64,000 nt of DNA, from contig NZ_JADKSJ010000001.1 of the NCBI RefSeq assembly GCF_015351235.1, positions 1,753,668 through 1,817,667 of the forward strand, in the 5' to 3' direction. Below are positions 54,658 to 63,262 of this stretch, piece after piece; positions within the stretch are counted from its first letter, which is position 1; the number at the start of each line of letters is the position of its first letter. The position numbers and the translations under genes were made by a program. The notes under the pieces are model-generated. The model ran no database searches and was not told where the DNA came from. It worked only from the letters and a program-made list of their open reading frames with translations. Source of the DNA: Plantibacter sp. VKM Ac-2880. GTDB lineage: Bacteria > Actinomycetota > Actinomycetes > Actinomycetales > Microbacteriaceae.

Positions 54658-55149
54658 TCAGCCGTCAGTGGGGATCGGCAGCTCGGCGTCGCCGAGGGCC
54701 GTGCACTTACCCGTGATGGGCAGGACCGAGACGGCCGGCGCGAGGTCGGCGAGCACGGTGCTGCTGGCGACGGCGTCTCCGTCGAGCACGATCTCGACCG
54801 CGGGGGTGCGGCCGAAGGTCGTGAAGCGGTAGCGCGGCGCGTCGCTGTCGTCGATGATCCAGTCGACCCCGTTCACCGACTGGCATTGCTGGGTGGTGGG
54901 GCCGGGGACGGCGACGCCGCAGTGCAGGAGGACGGCTGACGGGTCGCCCCAGGCGCCGGTGGCCTGTGCGTCGGTCGTGCGCTCCGGGAGCTCGGCCACC
55001 ACGTCGGGGAGGCGCACCGTCACCTCGGCGCACTGCGGGTTGTTCGCGTCGTCGGCTGGTTCGAGTGCGACGGCGGGGGCACAGCCGGCGAGGGCGAGGG
55101 CGGGGACCGCAGCGAGGGCGGCGGCCAGGAGGGCGCGGGTCGGGGACAT
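54658..55149 (-). CDS. DUF3515-family lipoprotein
   Basis: Exported protein of 163 aa. The lipoprotein signal ends ALALAGC; after it come CAPAVAL and the DUF3515 core (ATGAWGDPSAVLLHCGV, VNGVDWI, YRFTTFGRTPAVEIV). The role is unknown; actinobacterial DUF3515 genes often stand near ddl and thiL, as here. ATG 55149 lies 8 nt after TAGCCT on the reverse strand, and that -10 overlaps the one of thiL on the other strand. Confidence 0.87.
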   Translation of the reverse strand: MSPTRALLAAALAAVPALALAGCAPAVALEPADDANNPQCAEVTVRLPDVVAELPERTTDAQATGAWGDPSAVLLHCGVAVPGPTTQQCQSVNGVDWIIDDSDAPRYRFTTFGRTPAVEIVLDGDAVASSTVLADLAPAVSVLPITGKCTALGDAELPIPTDG

Positions 55150-55174
55150 CGCACACCAGGCTACCGTTGATCCC

Positions 55175-56191
55175 ATGAACGAGTCTGGGAGTGCCTCCGG
55201 CGCTGGTGCGATGCACGGGACGTCCGTCGGTGACCTGGCCGAGGGGGAGCTGCTGGAACGGATCTTCCCCCGCCTACCGCACGCGGAGGCCGAACTCCTC
55301 GGGCCAGGCGATGACGCAGCGGTCGTGCAGGCGCCGGACGGTCGGTTCGTCGTGACGACGGACACGATGATCCACGGCCCGGACTTCCGGCTGGCGTGGT
55401 CGAGCGGCCACGACCTGGGCTGGAAGGCCGCGGCCAGCAACCTCGCCGATGTCGCCGCCATGGGTGCCAGGCCCACGGCCCTCGTGGTGGCGTTGGCGAT
55501 GCCGAAGCACCTGCCGGTCGCCGTCCTCGACGGGTTCGCCGAGGGCCTCCGCGACGCCTGCTCCGCCCTCGCGCCGGGATGTGGCGTCGTCGGTGGTGAT
55601 CTGGCCGTCTCGGACGTGTTCATGATCGCGGTGACGGCGTTCGGGGACCTGGAGGGGCGAGCGCCCGTCCGACGCGATGGCGCTCAGGTCGGTGACACCG
55701 TCGCGGTCGCCGGGGAGCTGGGAGCGGCGGCGGCCGGCCTCCGGCTGCTGTTCGACCGGGCGGTCGACGAGGCCGGAGTCCCGTCGGCGGAGGCTGCGGC
55801 AGCGCTGCGCGTGGAGCATCAGGCCCTCGTCGAGGCGCAGTTGGCGCCGCGCCCACCGATCGCCGCCGGCGTCGTCGCGGCCGTCGGGGGAGCCACGGCG
55901 ATGCTCGACCTCTCCGACGGCCTAGCGCTGGATGCCGGCCGTCTCGCTCGGGCGAGTGGTGTCGCGATCGACCTGCGGAGCGACGCGCTGGGCGCCGACG
56001 CCGCGCTCGCCCTCTCCGGCGGAGAGGATCACGCGCTGCTGGCGACCTTCCCCGCGTCGAGCGGTGTCCCTGCCGGGTTCCGCGCCATCGGCACGGTGCG
56101 GCCGGGTGCCGGTGTCCTCGTCGACGACAGGCTCTACGACGGCCATGCGGGATGGGACCCGTACCGCGACTGGGACGACGCCGCCGGCTGA
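55175..56191 (+). CDS. thiL: Thiamine-monophosphate kinase
   Basis: ATP-dependent kinase (338 aa) forming thiamine diphosphate, the cofactor of IlvB among others. AIRS-like fold: LLGPGDDAAVVQAPDGRFVV with metal-binding Asp, TTDTMIHGPDF, WKAAASNLADVAAMGA and GGDLAVS; DLSDGLALDAG later. ATG 55175 is 7 nt after TACCGT (55162-55167). Convergent with rsmD. Confidence 0.95.
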   Translation: MNESGSASGAGAMHGTSVGDLAEGELLERIFPRLPHAEAELLGPGDDAAVVQAPDGRFVVTTDTMIHGPDFRLAWSSGHDLGWKAAASNLADVAAMGARPTALVVALAMPKHLPVAVLDGFAEGLRDACSALAPGCGVVGGDLAVSDVFMIAVTAFGDLEGRAPVRRDGAQVGDTVAVAGELGAAAAGLRLLFDRAVDEAGVPSAEAAAALRVEHQALVEAQLAPRPPIAAGVVAAVGGATAMLDLSDGLALDAGRLARASGVAIDLRSDALGADAALALSGGEDHALLATFPASSGVPAGFRAIGTVRPGAGVLVDDRLYDGHAGWDPYRDWDDAAG

Positions 56192-56222
56192 GGCGCGGCG
56201 TCGACGGCCCCGGTGGGACGGA

Positions 56223-56795
56223 TCAGACCGGAGCGATCCACCAGATGAGGGTCTCGCCGTAGGTGCTCTTCCGCAACACCTCGAGCTCGGCGGGGAGCGT
56301 GGGTTCCGGCGACCGGGAGCTGCGTTCCACGAGGATCAGACCGTCCTCTGCCACGAGGCCGACGAGTGCCGCCAGGTTGGCGGTGAGCTCGGCCTCGGGC
56401 AGGTCGTAGGGCGGATCGATGAACACGAGGTCGGACGGGACCGTCGCCCCCGCCAGGTAGCCGCCGACCGACTTCGCCTGCACCGTGATCCGTGGAGCCG
56501 TGCCTCGAGGGGCCGCCGACGTCACGATCTTGGCGTTGTCGCGGCACAGCTTCGCGGCTTCCGACGACCGGTCGACCAAGGTCACCACGGTCGCGCCCCG
56601 ACTCGCGCACTCGAGTCCGAGGGACCCGGATCCGGCGTAGAGGTCGAGCACCTCGGCCCCGGCGATGACGTCGCGGGCCTCCAGCGCTGAGAAGAGCGCT
56701 TCGCGCACGCGATCACTCGTGGGTCGTGTCCCGCTGCCCGGAACCCGGATCGTGCGTGATCCCGCGAACCCCGAGATGATCCTGATGCCGGCCAT
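56223..56795 (-). CDS. rsmD: 16S rRNA (guanine(966)-N(2))-methyltransferase
   Basis: SAM-dependent methyltransferase (190 aa) that modifies 16S rRNA during 30S assembly. Seen: RIISGFAGSRTIRVPGSGTRPTSDRVREALF-type N-terminus, SAM motif VLDLYAGSGSLGLEC and catalytic motif FIDPPYDLP. ATG 56795 follows GAGGATG. Divergent from recG with 72 nt between starts, as in many actinobacteria where rsmD, recG and coaD cluster. Confidence 0.93.
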   Translation of the reverse strand: MAGIRIISGFAGSRTIRVPGSGTRPTSDRVREALFSALEARDVIAGAEVLDLYAGSGSLGLECASRGATVVTLVDRSSEAAKLCRDNAKIVTSAAPRGTAPRITVQAKSVGGYLAGATVPSDLVFIDPPYDLPEAELTANLAALVGLVAEDGLILVERSSRSPEPTLPAELEVLRKSTYGETLIWWIAPV

Positions 56796-56867
56796 GGATC
56801 CATCCTCGCAGGCTGCACGGGACGAGGCGAACCGCCGGTGTCCGAGGTGCCGAATAGAATCGAGGGC

Positions 56868-59036
56868 ATGACGGGGATCGAGCTGAGTACGAAGCTCGGC
56901 GGCGTCCTCGGTGGGCGCACCGCGACGGCACTGCAGAAGGCGTTCGGCCTCGAGACCGTCGGTGACCTGCTCGAGCACTACCCCCGTCGCTACGCGAGAC
57001 GCGGCGAGCTGACGGCCATCGGGCAGCTGCCGTTGGGTGAGGACGTCACGATCGTCGCCGACGTGGTCGAGGTGCGCGACCGGGAGATGAAGCAGCGCAA
57101 GGGTTCCATCCTCGAGGTGGTCATCTCCGACGGCCAGGGCCGACTCAACCTCACCTTCTTCAACCAGAAGTGGCGGGCGAACGAGCTCCGACCGGGACTC
57201 CGTGGCATCTTCGCCGGCAAGGTCGGCGACTACCGCGGCAGCTACCAACTCGCGCACCCCCAGTACCAGCTCTTCCCCGACGACGCTGAAGCGCCGGCGC
57301 TCGCCGACGCGCAGGCCAAGGCGTGGTCAGAGGCACCCATCCCGATCTACCCGGCGACGAGCACCATCACGAGCTGGAACCTCAGACAGTCCGTCGAGCT
57401 CGTCCTCGACGCGTTGCCGCCTCAGGAAGACCCCGTGCCGTGGTCCGTCCGCTCGGCGAGGAGCGAGCTGTCCTTCGACGCCGCCATCCGTGCGGTGCAC
57501 CGTCCTGCCGTGGACCGCGACTGGCAGCGGGGGCGCCGCAGCCTCCGCTACCAGGAGGCGTATCTGCTGCAGACGGCCCTCCTCCAGCAACGTGCGGCGA
57601 CCAGAGCCCTCGCGGCCGAGCCGCGCACGCCCCGAGCCGGCGGGTATCTCACGCGGCTCGATGCGGCGCTGCCGTTCGAGCTGACCGGTGACCAACAGAC
57701 GGTCGGAGCGGAGATCGCCGCCGACCTGGCGCAGCCCAGCCCGATGAACCGCCTCGTCCAGGGCGAGGTGGGGTCGGGCAAGACCCTGGTCGCGCTGCGG
57801 GCCATGGCAGCGGTGGCCGACAGTGGCGGTCAATCCGTGCTCCTGGCGCCCACCGAGGTCCTGGCGGCCCAGCATCTGCGGTCGATCGTCCGATCCCTTG
57901 GCCCCGACCTCGCGGCGGAACTCATGCCGACCCTGCTCACCGGGCAGCTGCCGACGGCCGAGCGCAAACGAGCGCTGCTCCGTATCGTCGCCGGCCAGGC
58001 TCGCATCGTGATCGGGACGCACGCGCTGCTGGGCGACGCCGTCAGCTTCGCCGACCTGGGCTTGGTGGTCGTCGACGAGCAGCACCGATTCGGCGTGGAA
58101 CAACGCGATCAGCTCCGCCAGAAGGGCCGCACCCCACCGCACGTGCTCGTGCTCACGGCGACACCGATCCCGCGAACGGTCGCCATGACCGTCTTCGGCG
58201 ATCTCGACGTGAGCATGATCAAGGAGTTGCCGCAGGGGCGCCAGGGCATCGAGAGCTTCGTGGTGGCCCTGGCGGATCACCCACGGTGGATCTCGCGTGT
58301 GTGGGAGCGGCTGGCCGAGGAACTCGCCCAGGGGCGGCAGGGGTTCGTGGTGTGTCCGGCGATCGATGCCAAGGAGGTCGAGCCGGGGGAGGCCCTCGAG
58401 GAGGACGTCGATCCGGCACGCCCGGTCGCCTCCGTCCTGACGACGGTCGAGGAGCTCCGGCTGCACCCGCTGCTCGCCGCCCGACGGATCGAGGTCCTGC
58501 ACGGTCGCATGAGCGCCGAGGAGAAGGACCGGACGATGCGTGCCTTCGCGGCCGGAGACATCGACGTCCTGGTGGCGACCACTGTCATCGAGGTGGGCGT
58601 CGACGTCCCGAACGCCTCGACCATGGTCGTCCTCGACGCGGACCGCTTCGGCGTCTCCCAGCTGCACCAGCTCCGCGGACGCGTGGGGCGAGGTGGTGTT
58701 CCGGGACTCTGTCTGCTCGTCACTGCGGCCGAGATGGAGAGCACCGCCCGTGAGCGCGTCGACGCCGTGGCGGCGACGCTCGACGGCTTCGACCTCGCGC
58801 AGGTCGACCTCGAACTCCGTCGCGAGGGCGACGTCCTCGGCAGCACGCAGTCCGGCGGTCGGTCTTCGCTCAAGTTGCTGCGGGTGGTGCACGACAGCGA
58901 GGTCATCATCGAGGCTCGGGCGGACGCCGCCGAGCTCCTCGCCACGGATCCGGACCTCGTCGACCACCCCGCCCTGGCGGAGGCCCTGCAGCGCCGCCTC
59001 GACGAATCCGACCGCGCCGCCCTCGCCAAGAACTGA
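56868..59036 (+). CDS. recG: ATP-dependent DNA helicase RecG
   Basis: Fork-reversal helicase (722 aa). It has an N-terminal wedge/OB domain (about 50-160), then SF2 motor domains: Walker A GEVGSGKTLVALRA, DEQH-box VVVDEQHRFGVEQR, LTATPIPRT (motif III) and ATTVIEVGVDVPNAS with QLRGRVGRGG (motifs V and VI). The TRG region follows the motor. ATG 56868 is 7 nt after TAGAAT (56855-56860), with no Shine-Dalgarno. coaD starts 19 nt downstream. Confidence 0.96.
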   Translation: MTGIELSTKLGGVLGGRTATALQKAFGLETVGDLLEHYPRRYARRGELTAIGQLPLGEDVTIVADVVEVRDREMKQRKGSILEVVISDGQGRLNLTFFNQKWRANELRPGLRGIFAGKVGDYRGSYQLAHPQYQLFPDDAEAPALADAQAKAWSEAPIPIYPATSTITSWNLRQSVELVLDALPPQEDPVPWSVRSARSELSFDAAIRAVHRPAVDRDWQRGRRSLRYQEAYLLQTALLQQRAATRALAAEPRTPRAGGYLTRLDAALPFELTGDQQTVGAEIAADLAQPSPMNRLVQGEVGSGKTLVALRAMAAVADSGGQSVLLAPTEVLAAQHLRSIVRSLGPDLAAELMPTLLTGQLPTAERKRALLRIVAGQARIVIGTHALLGDAVSFADLGLVVVDEQHRFGVEQRDQLRQKGRTPPHVLVLTATPIPRTVAMTVFGDLDVSMIKELPQGRQGIESFVVALADHPRWISRVWERLAEELAQGRQGFVVCPAIDAKEVEPGEALEEDVDPARPVASVLTTVEELRLHPLLAARRIEVLHGRMSAEEKDRTMRAFAAGDIDVLVATTVIEVGVDVPNASTMVVLDADRFGVSQLHQLRGRVGRGGVPGLCLLVTAAEMESTARERVDAVAATLDGFDLAQVDLELRREGDVLGSTQSGGRSSLKLLRVVHDSEVIIEARADAAELLATDPDLVDHPALAEALQRRLDESDRAALAKN

Positions 59037-59055
59037 GCACGGCTAGGCTGGCTCC

Positions 59056-59538
59056 ATGAAGCGGATCGCCGTCGTCCCCGGATCGTTCGACCCCGTCACC
59101 CTGGGGCACCTGGATGTCATCGAGCGGGCGGCGCGGATCTTCGACGAACTCCACGTCCTCGTCGTGCACAACCCGGACAAGTCCGCACTGCTGCCCATGC
59201 CGCAGCGCGTGTCGCTCCTCGAACGCTCCATCACGGGTGGCGGCCTGCCGGACAACATCGTGGTGGCGCAGTGGAACGTCGGGCTGCTCGTCGACTACTG
59301 CACCGATGTGGGCGCGAGCGTGCTCGTCAAGGGCATCCGTTCGCAGGTCGACGTCGCCTACGAGACGCCCATGGCCATCATGAACCGCAGCCTCGCCGGC
59401 GTGGAGACGGTCTTCCTCCTCCCGGACCCGGCGCACGCCCACGTCTCGAGCTCGTTGGTCCGGCAGGTCGCCGCACTCGGCGGTGACGTCAGCCCGTACG
59501 TCCCGCCGGTCGTCGCCTCCTTCCTGCAGGAGGGCTAG
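59056..59538 (+). CDS. coaD: Phosphopantetheine adenylyltransferase
   Basis: Nucleotidyltransferase (160 aa) of coenzyme A synthesis. The [13 protein letters not shown] motif (T/HxGH) is at the N-terminus and [15 protein letters not shown] is the C-terminal signature. ATG 59056 is 6 nt after TAGGCT (59044-59049), so the mRNA is probably leaderless although it lies only 19 nt after recG. Confidence 0.96.
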   Translation: MKRIAVVPGSFDPVTLGHLDVIERAARIFDELHVLVVHNPDKSALLPMPQRVSLLERSITGGGLPDNIVVAQWNVGLLVDYCTDVGASVLVKGIRSQVDVAYETPMAIMNRSLAGVETVFLLPDPAHAHVSSSLVRQVAALGGDVSPYVPPVVASFLQEG

Positions 59539-59577
59539 GGCGTCCCATCCGTCCTGTTCGGCGTAGAATCGACGATC

Positions 59578-60162
59578 GTGGCTAGAAAGAGAACCAACAA
59601 CTCCCCGTTCAGCGTCAACGTACGCGATCTGGTGAACCGTCCTGGGGAGATGCGCGAGCACGATCTCGAGGTGGTGCTCGCCGAGCGCTGGGGCGAGGGT
59701 CTCGTCGCCGTCCAGGAGGGCACGACGCTCTCCGAGCAGGTCCGTCTCGAGTCCGTGCACGAGGGCATCCTCGTCTCCGTGGACGTCGACGCGACGGCGA
59801 CCGGCGAGTGCGGTCGGTGCCTCCGCGACATCGAACTGCCCGTCGAAGTCGAGATTCAGGAACTTTTCGCGTATCCTGATTCGGAAGCGTCTGACTTCGA
59901 GGTTCACGACGACCACGTGGATCTTGAACCTCTGGTCAGAGATGCGGTAGTTCTCGCATTACCGTTTCAGCCGGTGTGCCAGCCGGATTGCCCCGGACTC
60001 GATCCCGAGACCGGTGAGCGGCTGGCCGAACGTCCGGAACGACACCCCCAAGACGTCGCAGATCCTCGCTGGTCTGCGCTCGCGGGCTTGTCCTCAAACT
60101 CCGAACTTGACACAGACGCCAGCAGCGCCCCGGGCGCGGCTGCAGACACAGAAGAGAGATAG
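59578..60162 (+). CDS. DUF177 (YceD-like) protein
   Basis: Protein of 194 aa of the DUF177 family, almost always encoded just before rpmF and linked to 23S rRNA/50S maturation. Conserved cysteines are in GECGRCLRDI and CQPDCPGLDPETG, a likely metal site. The C-terminus is low complexity. GTG 59578 is 8 nt after TAGAAT (59564-59569). rpmF begins 3 nt after the stop. Confidence 0.92.
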   Translation: MARKRTNNSPFSVNVRDLVNRPGEMREHDLEVVLAERWGEGLVAVQEGTTLSEQVRLESVHEGILVSVDVDATATGECGRCLRDIELPVEVEIQELFAYPDSEASDFEVHDDHVDLEPLVRDAVVLALPFQPVCQPDCPGLDPETGERLAERPERHPQDVADPRWSALAGLSSNSELDTDASSAPGAAADTEER

Positions 60163-60165
60163 ATC

Positions 60166-60375
60166 ATGGCTGGAAACCCCCCGAAGCGGAAGGTCTCGCG
60201 CTCGAACACCCGCTCGCGTCGCTCGCAGTGGAAGGCCGCCGTGCCGACGCTCGTGAAGACGGTGGAGAACGGCCGCGTCACGTACAGCCTGCCGCACCGC
60301 GCCAAGGTCGTCGAGGACTCGCAGGGCACCGCCCTCTACCTCGAGTACAAGGGCCGCAAGGTCGCAGACGTCTGA
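60166..60375 (+). CDS. rpmF: 50S ribosomal protein L32
   Basis: Ribosomal protein of 69 aa. The N-terminus [20 protein letters not shown] is the L32 signature. The zinc-binding CxxC pairs of some L32 forms are absent, so this is the zinc-independent type. Co-translated with the DUF177 gene, Shine-Dalgarno GAGAGA. A hairpin follows before rnc. Confidence 0.96.
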   Translation: MAGNPPKRKVSRSNTRSRRSQWKAAVPTLVKTVENGRVTYSLPHRAKVVEDSQGTALYLEYKGRKVADV

Positions 60376-60380
60376 TCGCT

Positions 60381-60405
60381 CTGTTGAACGTCCGCGTTCG
60401 AACAG
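60381..60405 (+). promoter_or_regulatory. Hairpin just before the rnc start codon
   Basis: CTGTTGAACG pairs with CGTTC-G-AACAG, a 10-bp stem with one bulged G (60400) and a TCCG tetraloop. It ends 1 nt before the rnc GTG and occupies the place of a Shine-Dalgarno. It may be an RNase III cleavage site for autoregulation or a control on rnc translation. Structure is seen; role is inferred. Confidence 0.6.
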
Positions 60406-60406
60406 C

Positions 60407-61144
60407 GTGAACACGAACCATTCCGACCACACCGGGGCCGGCTCCTTCTCGGAGTCCGACCCCGGTGTCGTCGCTTGTGCGCGGCAGCTGGGTGTCGACG
60501 TCTCGTACGAGCTCCTCGACCTCGCGCTGACGCACCGCTCGTACGCGTACGAGCACGGCGGGCTCCCGCACAACGAGCGCCTCGAGTTCCTCGGCGACTC
60601 CATCCTCGGGCAGGCCGTCACGGTGATGCTCTACCGCGATTTCCCGCACCTCGACGAAGGGCAGCTCGCGAAGCGACGGGCGAGCCTCGTGTCGACGATC
60701 GCCCTCGCCGAGGTCGCCCGCTCGATCGGGCTGGGCGAACGCATCAAGCTCGGTAAGGGCGAGGATCAGACCGGCGGCCGCGACAAGGCGTCCATCCTGG
60801 CCGACACGATGGAGGCCGTCATCGGCGCGACCTACCTGTCCGCCGGTCCCGACGCGGCCACCGAGCTCGTCCTGCGTCTGGTGACGCCGTTGCTCGAGAA
60901 CCCCGAGCGCTTCGGGGCCGCCATGGACCCGAAGACGAGCCTGCAGGAGGCCGCCGCGGCGATCGGTGCACCGGCACCCGTGTACGAGATCGCCAGCTCC
61001 GGTCCCGACCACAACCGTCGGTTCGTCGCGACGGTCACGGTGGGCACCGCCGTCACGGCGACGGGCTCCGGCACGAGCAAGAAGCACGCCGAGATGGCGG
61101 CCGCCTTGGAAGCTTGGTCGAGGATCAGTGCCGGAACTCCCTGA
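60407..61144 (+). CDS. rnc: Ribonuclease III
   Basis: Double-stranded-RNA endonuclease (245 aa) for rRNA and mRNA processing. The catalytic signature is NERLEFLGDSILGQAV. A C-terminal dsRNA-binding domain starts at about DPKTSLQEAAAAIG and ends with GSGTSKKHAEMAAALEAW. GTG 60407 has no Shine-Dalgarno; a stable hairpin sits there instead. The end overlaps mutM by 17 nt. Confidence 0.95.
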   Translation: MNTNHSDHTGAGSFSESDPGVVACARQLGVDVSYELLDLALTHRSYAYEHGGLPHNERLEFLGDSILGQAVTVMLYRDFPHLDEGQLAKRRASLVSTIALAEVARSIGLGERIKLGKGEDQTGGRDKASILADTMEAVIGATYLSAGPDAATELVLRLVTPLLENPERFGAAMDPKTSLQEAAAAIGAPAPVYEIASSGPDHNRRFVATVTVGTAVTATGSGTSKKHAEMAAALEAWSRISAGTP

Positions 61145-62018
61145 GGTCGAGGTCGTCCGCGCCGGCCTCGAGCCCGCCGTCAGCGGGGCGACCATCGCCG
61201 GTGTCGAGGTCTTCGACGAGCGCTCCCTGCGACGTCACGCGAGTGGTGTCGCCGACTTCACGGCGCGGCTGACGGGTCGGACGATCCGATCGGCCGTCCG
61301 GCGCGGGAAGTTCCTGTGGTTCCCCCTCGACGACGAGGAAGCCATCGTCGGCCACCTGGGGATGAGCGGGCAGATGCTGCTCCGATCCCCGGGAGACGAC
61401 GCGGACCGCCTCCTGCGGATCCGGCTGCAGTTGGAGCATCCCGAGCACGGCGACCTCCGGCTGCACTTCGTGGACCAGCGGATCTTCGGGTCCATGGCGT
61501 TGACCGCGCTCGTCCCCACGACGGACGGAGCCGCAGGCGGGTTCGGCGACGCCGTCGCGATGGTGCCCGATCAGGTCTCGCACATCGCCCGAGACCCGAT
61601 GGACCCCGCCTTCGACGACGCCGTCTTCCTCCGGCGGCTGCGCGAGAAACGGACCGGGGTGAAGCGGGCGCTGCTCGATCAGACCCTCGTCAGCGGGATC
61701 GGCAACATCTACGCGGACGAGTCGCTCTGGGCAGCGCGCATCCATCCCGAGCAGGAGACCGCCCGGTTGAGCCGTCCGCGCGCAGCGCGCCTGCTCGACG
61801 AGGTGCGGCAGGTCCTGGCGAAGGCGCTGGCGGAGGGCGGCACGAGCTTCGACGCCCAGTACGTGAACGTCAACGGGCAGGCCGGCTACTTCGCACACAG
61901 CCTCAACGCCTACGGCCGGCAGGGGAAGCCGTGCTCGCGCTGCGGGACGTTCATCGTGCGCGAGCAGTTCATGAACCGTGGCTCGCATCGCTGTCCCGGG
62001 TGCCAGCGCCGCACCTGA
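61128..62018 (+). CDS. mutM: Formamidopyrimidine-DNA glycosylase
   Basis: Base-excision repair glycosylase/AP lyase (296 aa) that removes 8-oxoguanine. After Met processing the catalytic PELPEVE N-terminus is exposed (Pro first, Glu second). The beta-lyase-type Lys is in RRGKFLWF. The helix-two-turn-helix is followed by the zinc finger CSRC...CPGC near the end. GTG 61128 lies inside rnc (17-nt overlap). Convergent with the GNAT gene, with only 3 nt between stops. Confidence 0.95.
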   Translation: MPELPEVEVVRAGLEPAVSGATIAGVEVFDERSLRRHASGVADFTARLTGRTIRSAVRRGKFLWFPLDDEEAIVGHLGMSGQMLLRSPGDDADRLLRIRLQLEHPEHGDLRLHFVDQRIFGSMALTALVPTTDGAAGGFGDAVAMVPDQVSHIARDPMDPAFDDAVFLRRLREKRTGVKRALLDQTLVSGIGNIYADESLWAARIHPEQETARLSRPRAARLLDEVRQVLAKALAEGGTSFDAQYVNVNGQAGYFAHSLNAYGRQGKPCSRCGTFIVREQFMNRGSHRCPGCQRRT

Positions 62019-62021
62019 CGA

Positions 62022-63113
62022 TCAGGAGCCGAGTCGTCGCTGCCATTCGGCCGAGTAGCCGATGATGCGGAATGCGAGTCGGTCGTTGATCGCGAGCATG
62101 TGGCCGTTCTCGTCCGCGTTCCAGGTGTAGACCCGCGACCGCTCCGGCGCCTGCTCGATCAGCGCCAGCAGGTTGGCAGCCTTCATCCACAGCCCGAGTC
62201 GGTGTCCACGGTGGGCCGAGCGGACGAGGGTGTCCCACTGCTCGGCGTGCTCCTTGCCCTCCGTCAGGACGAGCTCGCTGTACCCGGCCACCGATCCGCT
62301 GGCGCGGTGCACCGCTGCGACGACGAGGGCATGATCCCCGGCATCGGCCAACTGACGCTCGCGGGCTCGGATCCGTTCGGGTGTCCAGACCTCCGGATCG
62401 ATCTCGAGGTCCGCGGCGGGGACGTCGGTGGCCATGTGCTCTCGGGCCGTCGCCAGGGACGCGAGGAACTCGTCCGGGGTCCTGTCGATCCAGTGCACGA
62501 GTGCGTAGTCGGGCTCGGCCCGCGAGCGAGCCTCGTGGAGGATCGACGGGAGCTCGTCGGCGATGTCCGCCAACTCGCACCGGTTCGTGCGTTCCACCTG
62601 CCCGAGCTTGTACCCGCGCGCCACCGCGAAGCGGGTCGCCTCGGCGCGTGCTGGGACGACCCGATCGCCGACGCTCGCGCCGAGGAGTGGCTCGTCGAGG
62701 GGGATGTCCGCGAGGGCGTGCTGGGTGAACGTCGTCACGGTCGGACGTCCGGCAGAGGCCGCGCGCGCCTCGAGTTCGTCGAGGAGTGCCGTCCCGAGAC
62801 CGCGCCCCCGGGCACGCGGCAGCACACCGACACTGAGCGACGCGGTCGTCGCAGCCGGTTCGAGCCCGTAGCCCAGCCAGCCTCGACCGACGACCTCCCC
62901 GTCCAGTCGTGCAGCAAGGAGGACTCGGCGGTTGAACCGTTGGTCGAGGTACTCCGGCAGCACCATGGTCGGGGTCAGGGAGAAGTCGTCGTTCTTCCAG
63001 ACCTCGGCTTCGAGGGTGTTGGCGACCGCTTGGACGGCGTCGAACACGGCGCCGTCCGACCCCACCGACGCACCGGCCGTCGTGAGGTCCACCTCGTCGA
63101 TCTCGACCCGCAT
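62022..63113 (-). CDS. Double-domain GNAT N-acetyltransferase
   Basis: Protein of 363 aa with two GNAT domains. The first has the acetyl-CoA loop region [20 protein letters not shown]. The second has [19 protein letters not shown], then [19 protein letters not shown]. The tandem layout resembles mycothiol-synthase-like or aminoglycoside-type proteins, but the substrate is unknown. ATG 63113 follows GGGGAG by 7 nt; ATG 63143 would add 10 residues. It interrupts the mutM-smc order on the opposite strand. Confidence 0.85.
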   Translation of the reverse strand: MRVEIDEVDLTTAGASVGSDGAVFDAVQAVANTLEAEVWKNDDFSLTPTMVLPEYLDQRFNRRVLLAARLDGEVVGRGWLGYGLEPAATTASLSVGVLPRARGRGLGTALLDELEARAASAGRPTVTTFTQHALADIPLDEPLLGASVGDRVVPARAEATRFAVARGYKLGQVERTNRCELADIADELPSILHEARSRAEPDYALVHWIDRTPDEFLASLATAREHMATDVPAADLEIDPEVWTPERIRARERQLADAGDHALVVAAVHRASGSVAGYSELVLTEGKEHAEQWDTLVRSAHRGHRLGLWMKAANLLALIEQAPERSRVYTWNADENGHMLAINDRLAFRIIGYSAEWQRRLGS

Positions 63114-63262
63114 GCCTGCTCCCCGTCCTCGGCCGACCGTCATTGGCTGTGGCGTCCATGCTACGACCGCCCCGGCGGGCCGACACAGCGTGGTGTCCCT
63201 GCCCTGGCCAGGGATTCGCTAGCGTAGTGGACAGCATCCGCGACGCGGGAGAGGAGGTGCGC

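Noticed and set aside
60386-60399. GAACG-N4-CGTTC as a LexA box before rnc
   Set aside because: The SOS consensus is CGAAC-N4-GTTCG; here GAAC and GTTC are 6 nt apart. It is better explained as the core of the rnc hairpin.
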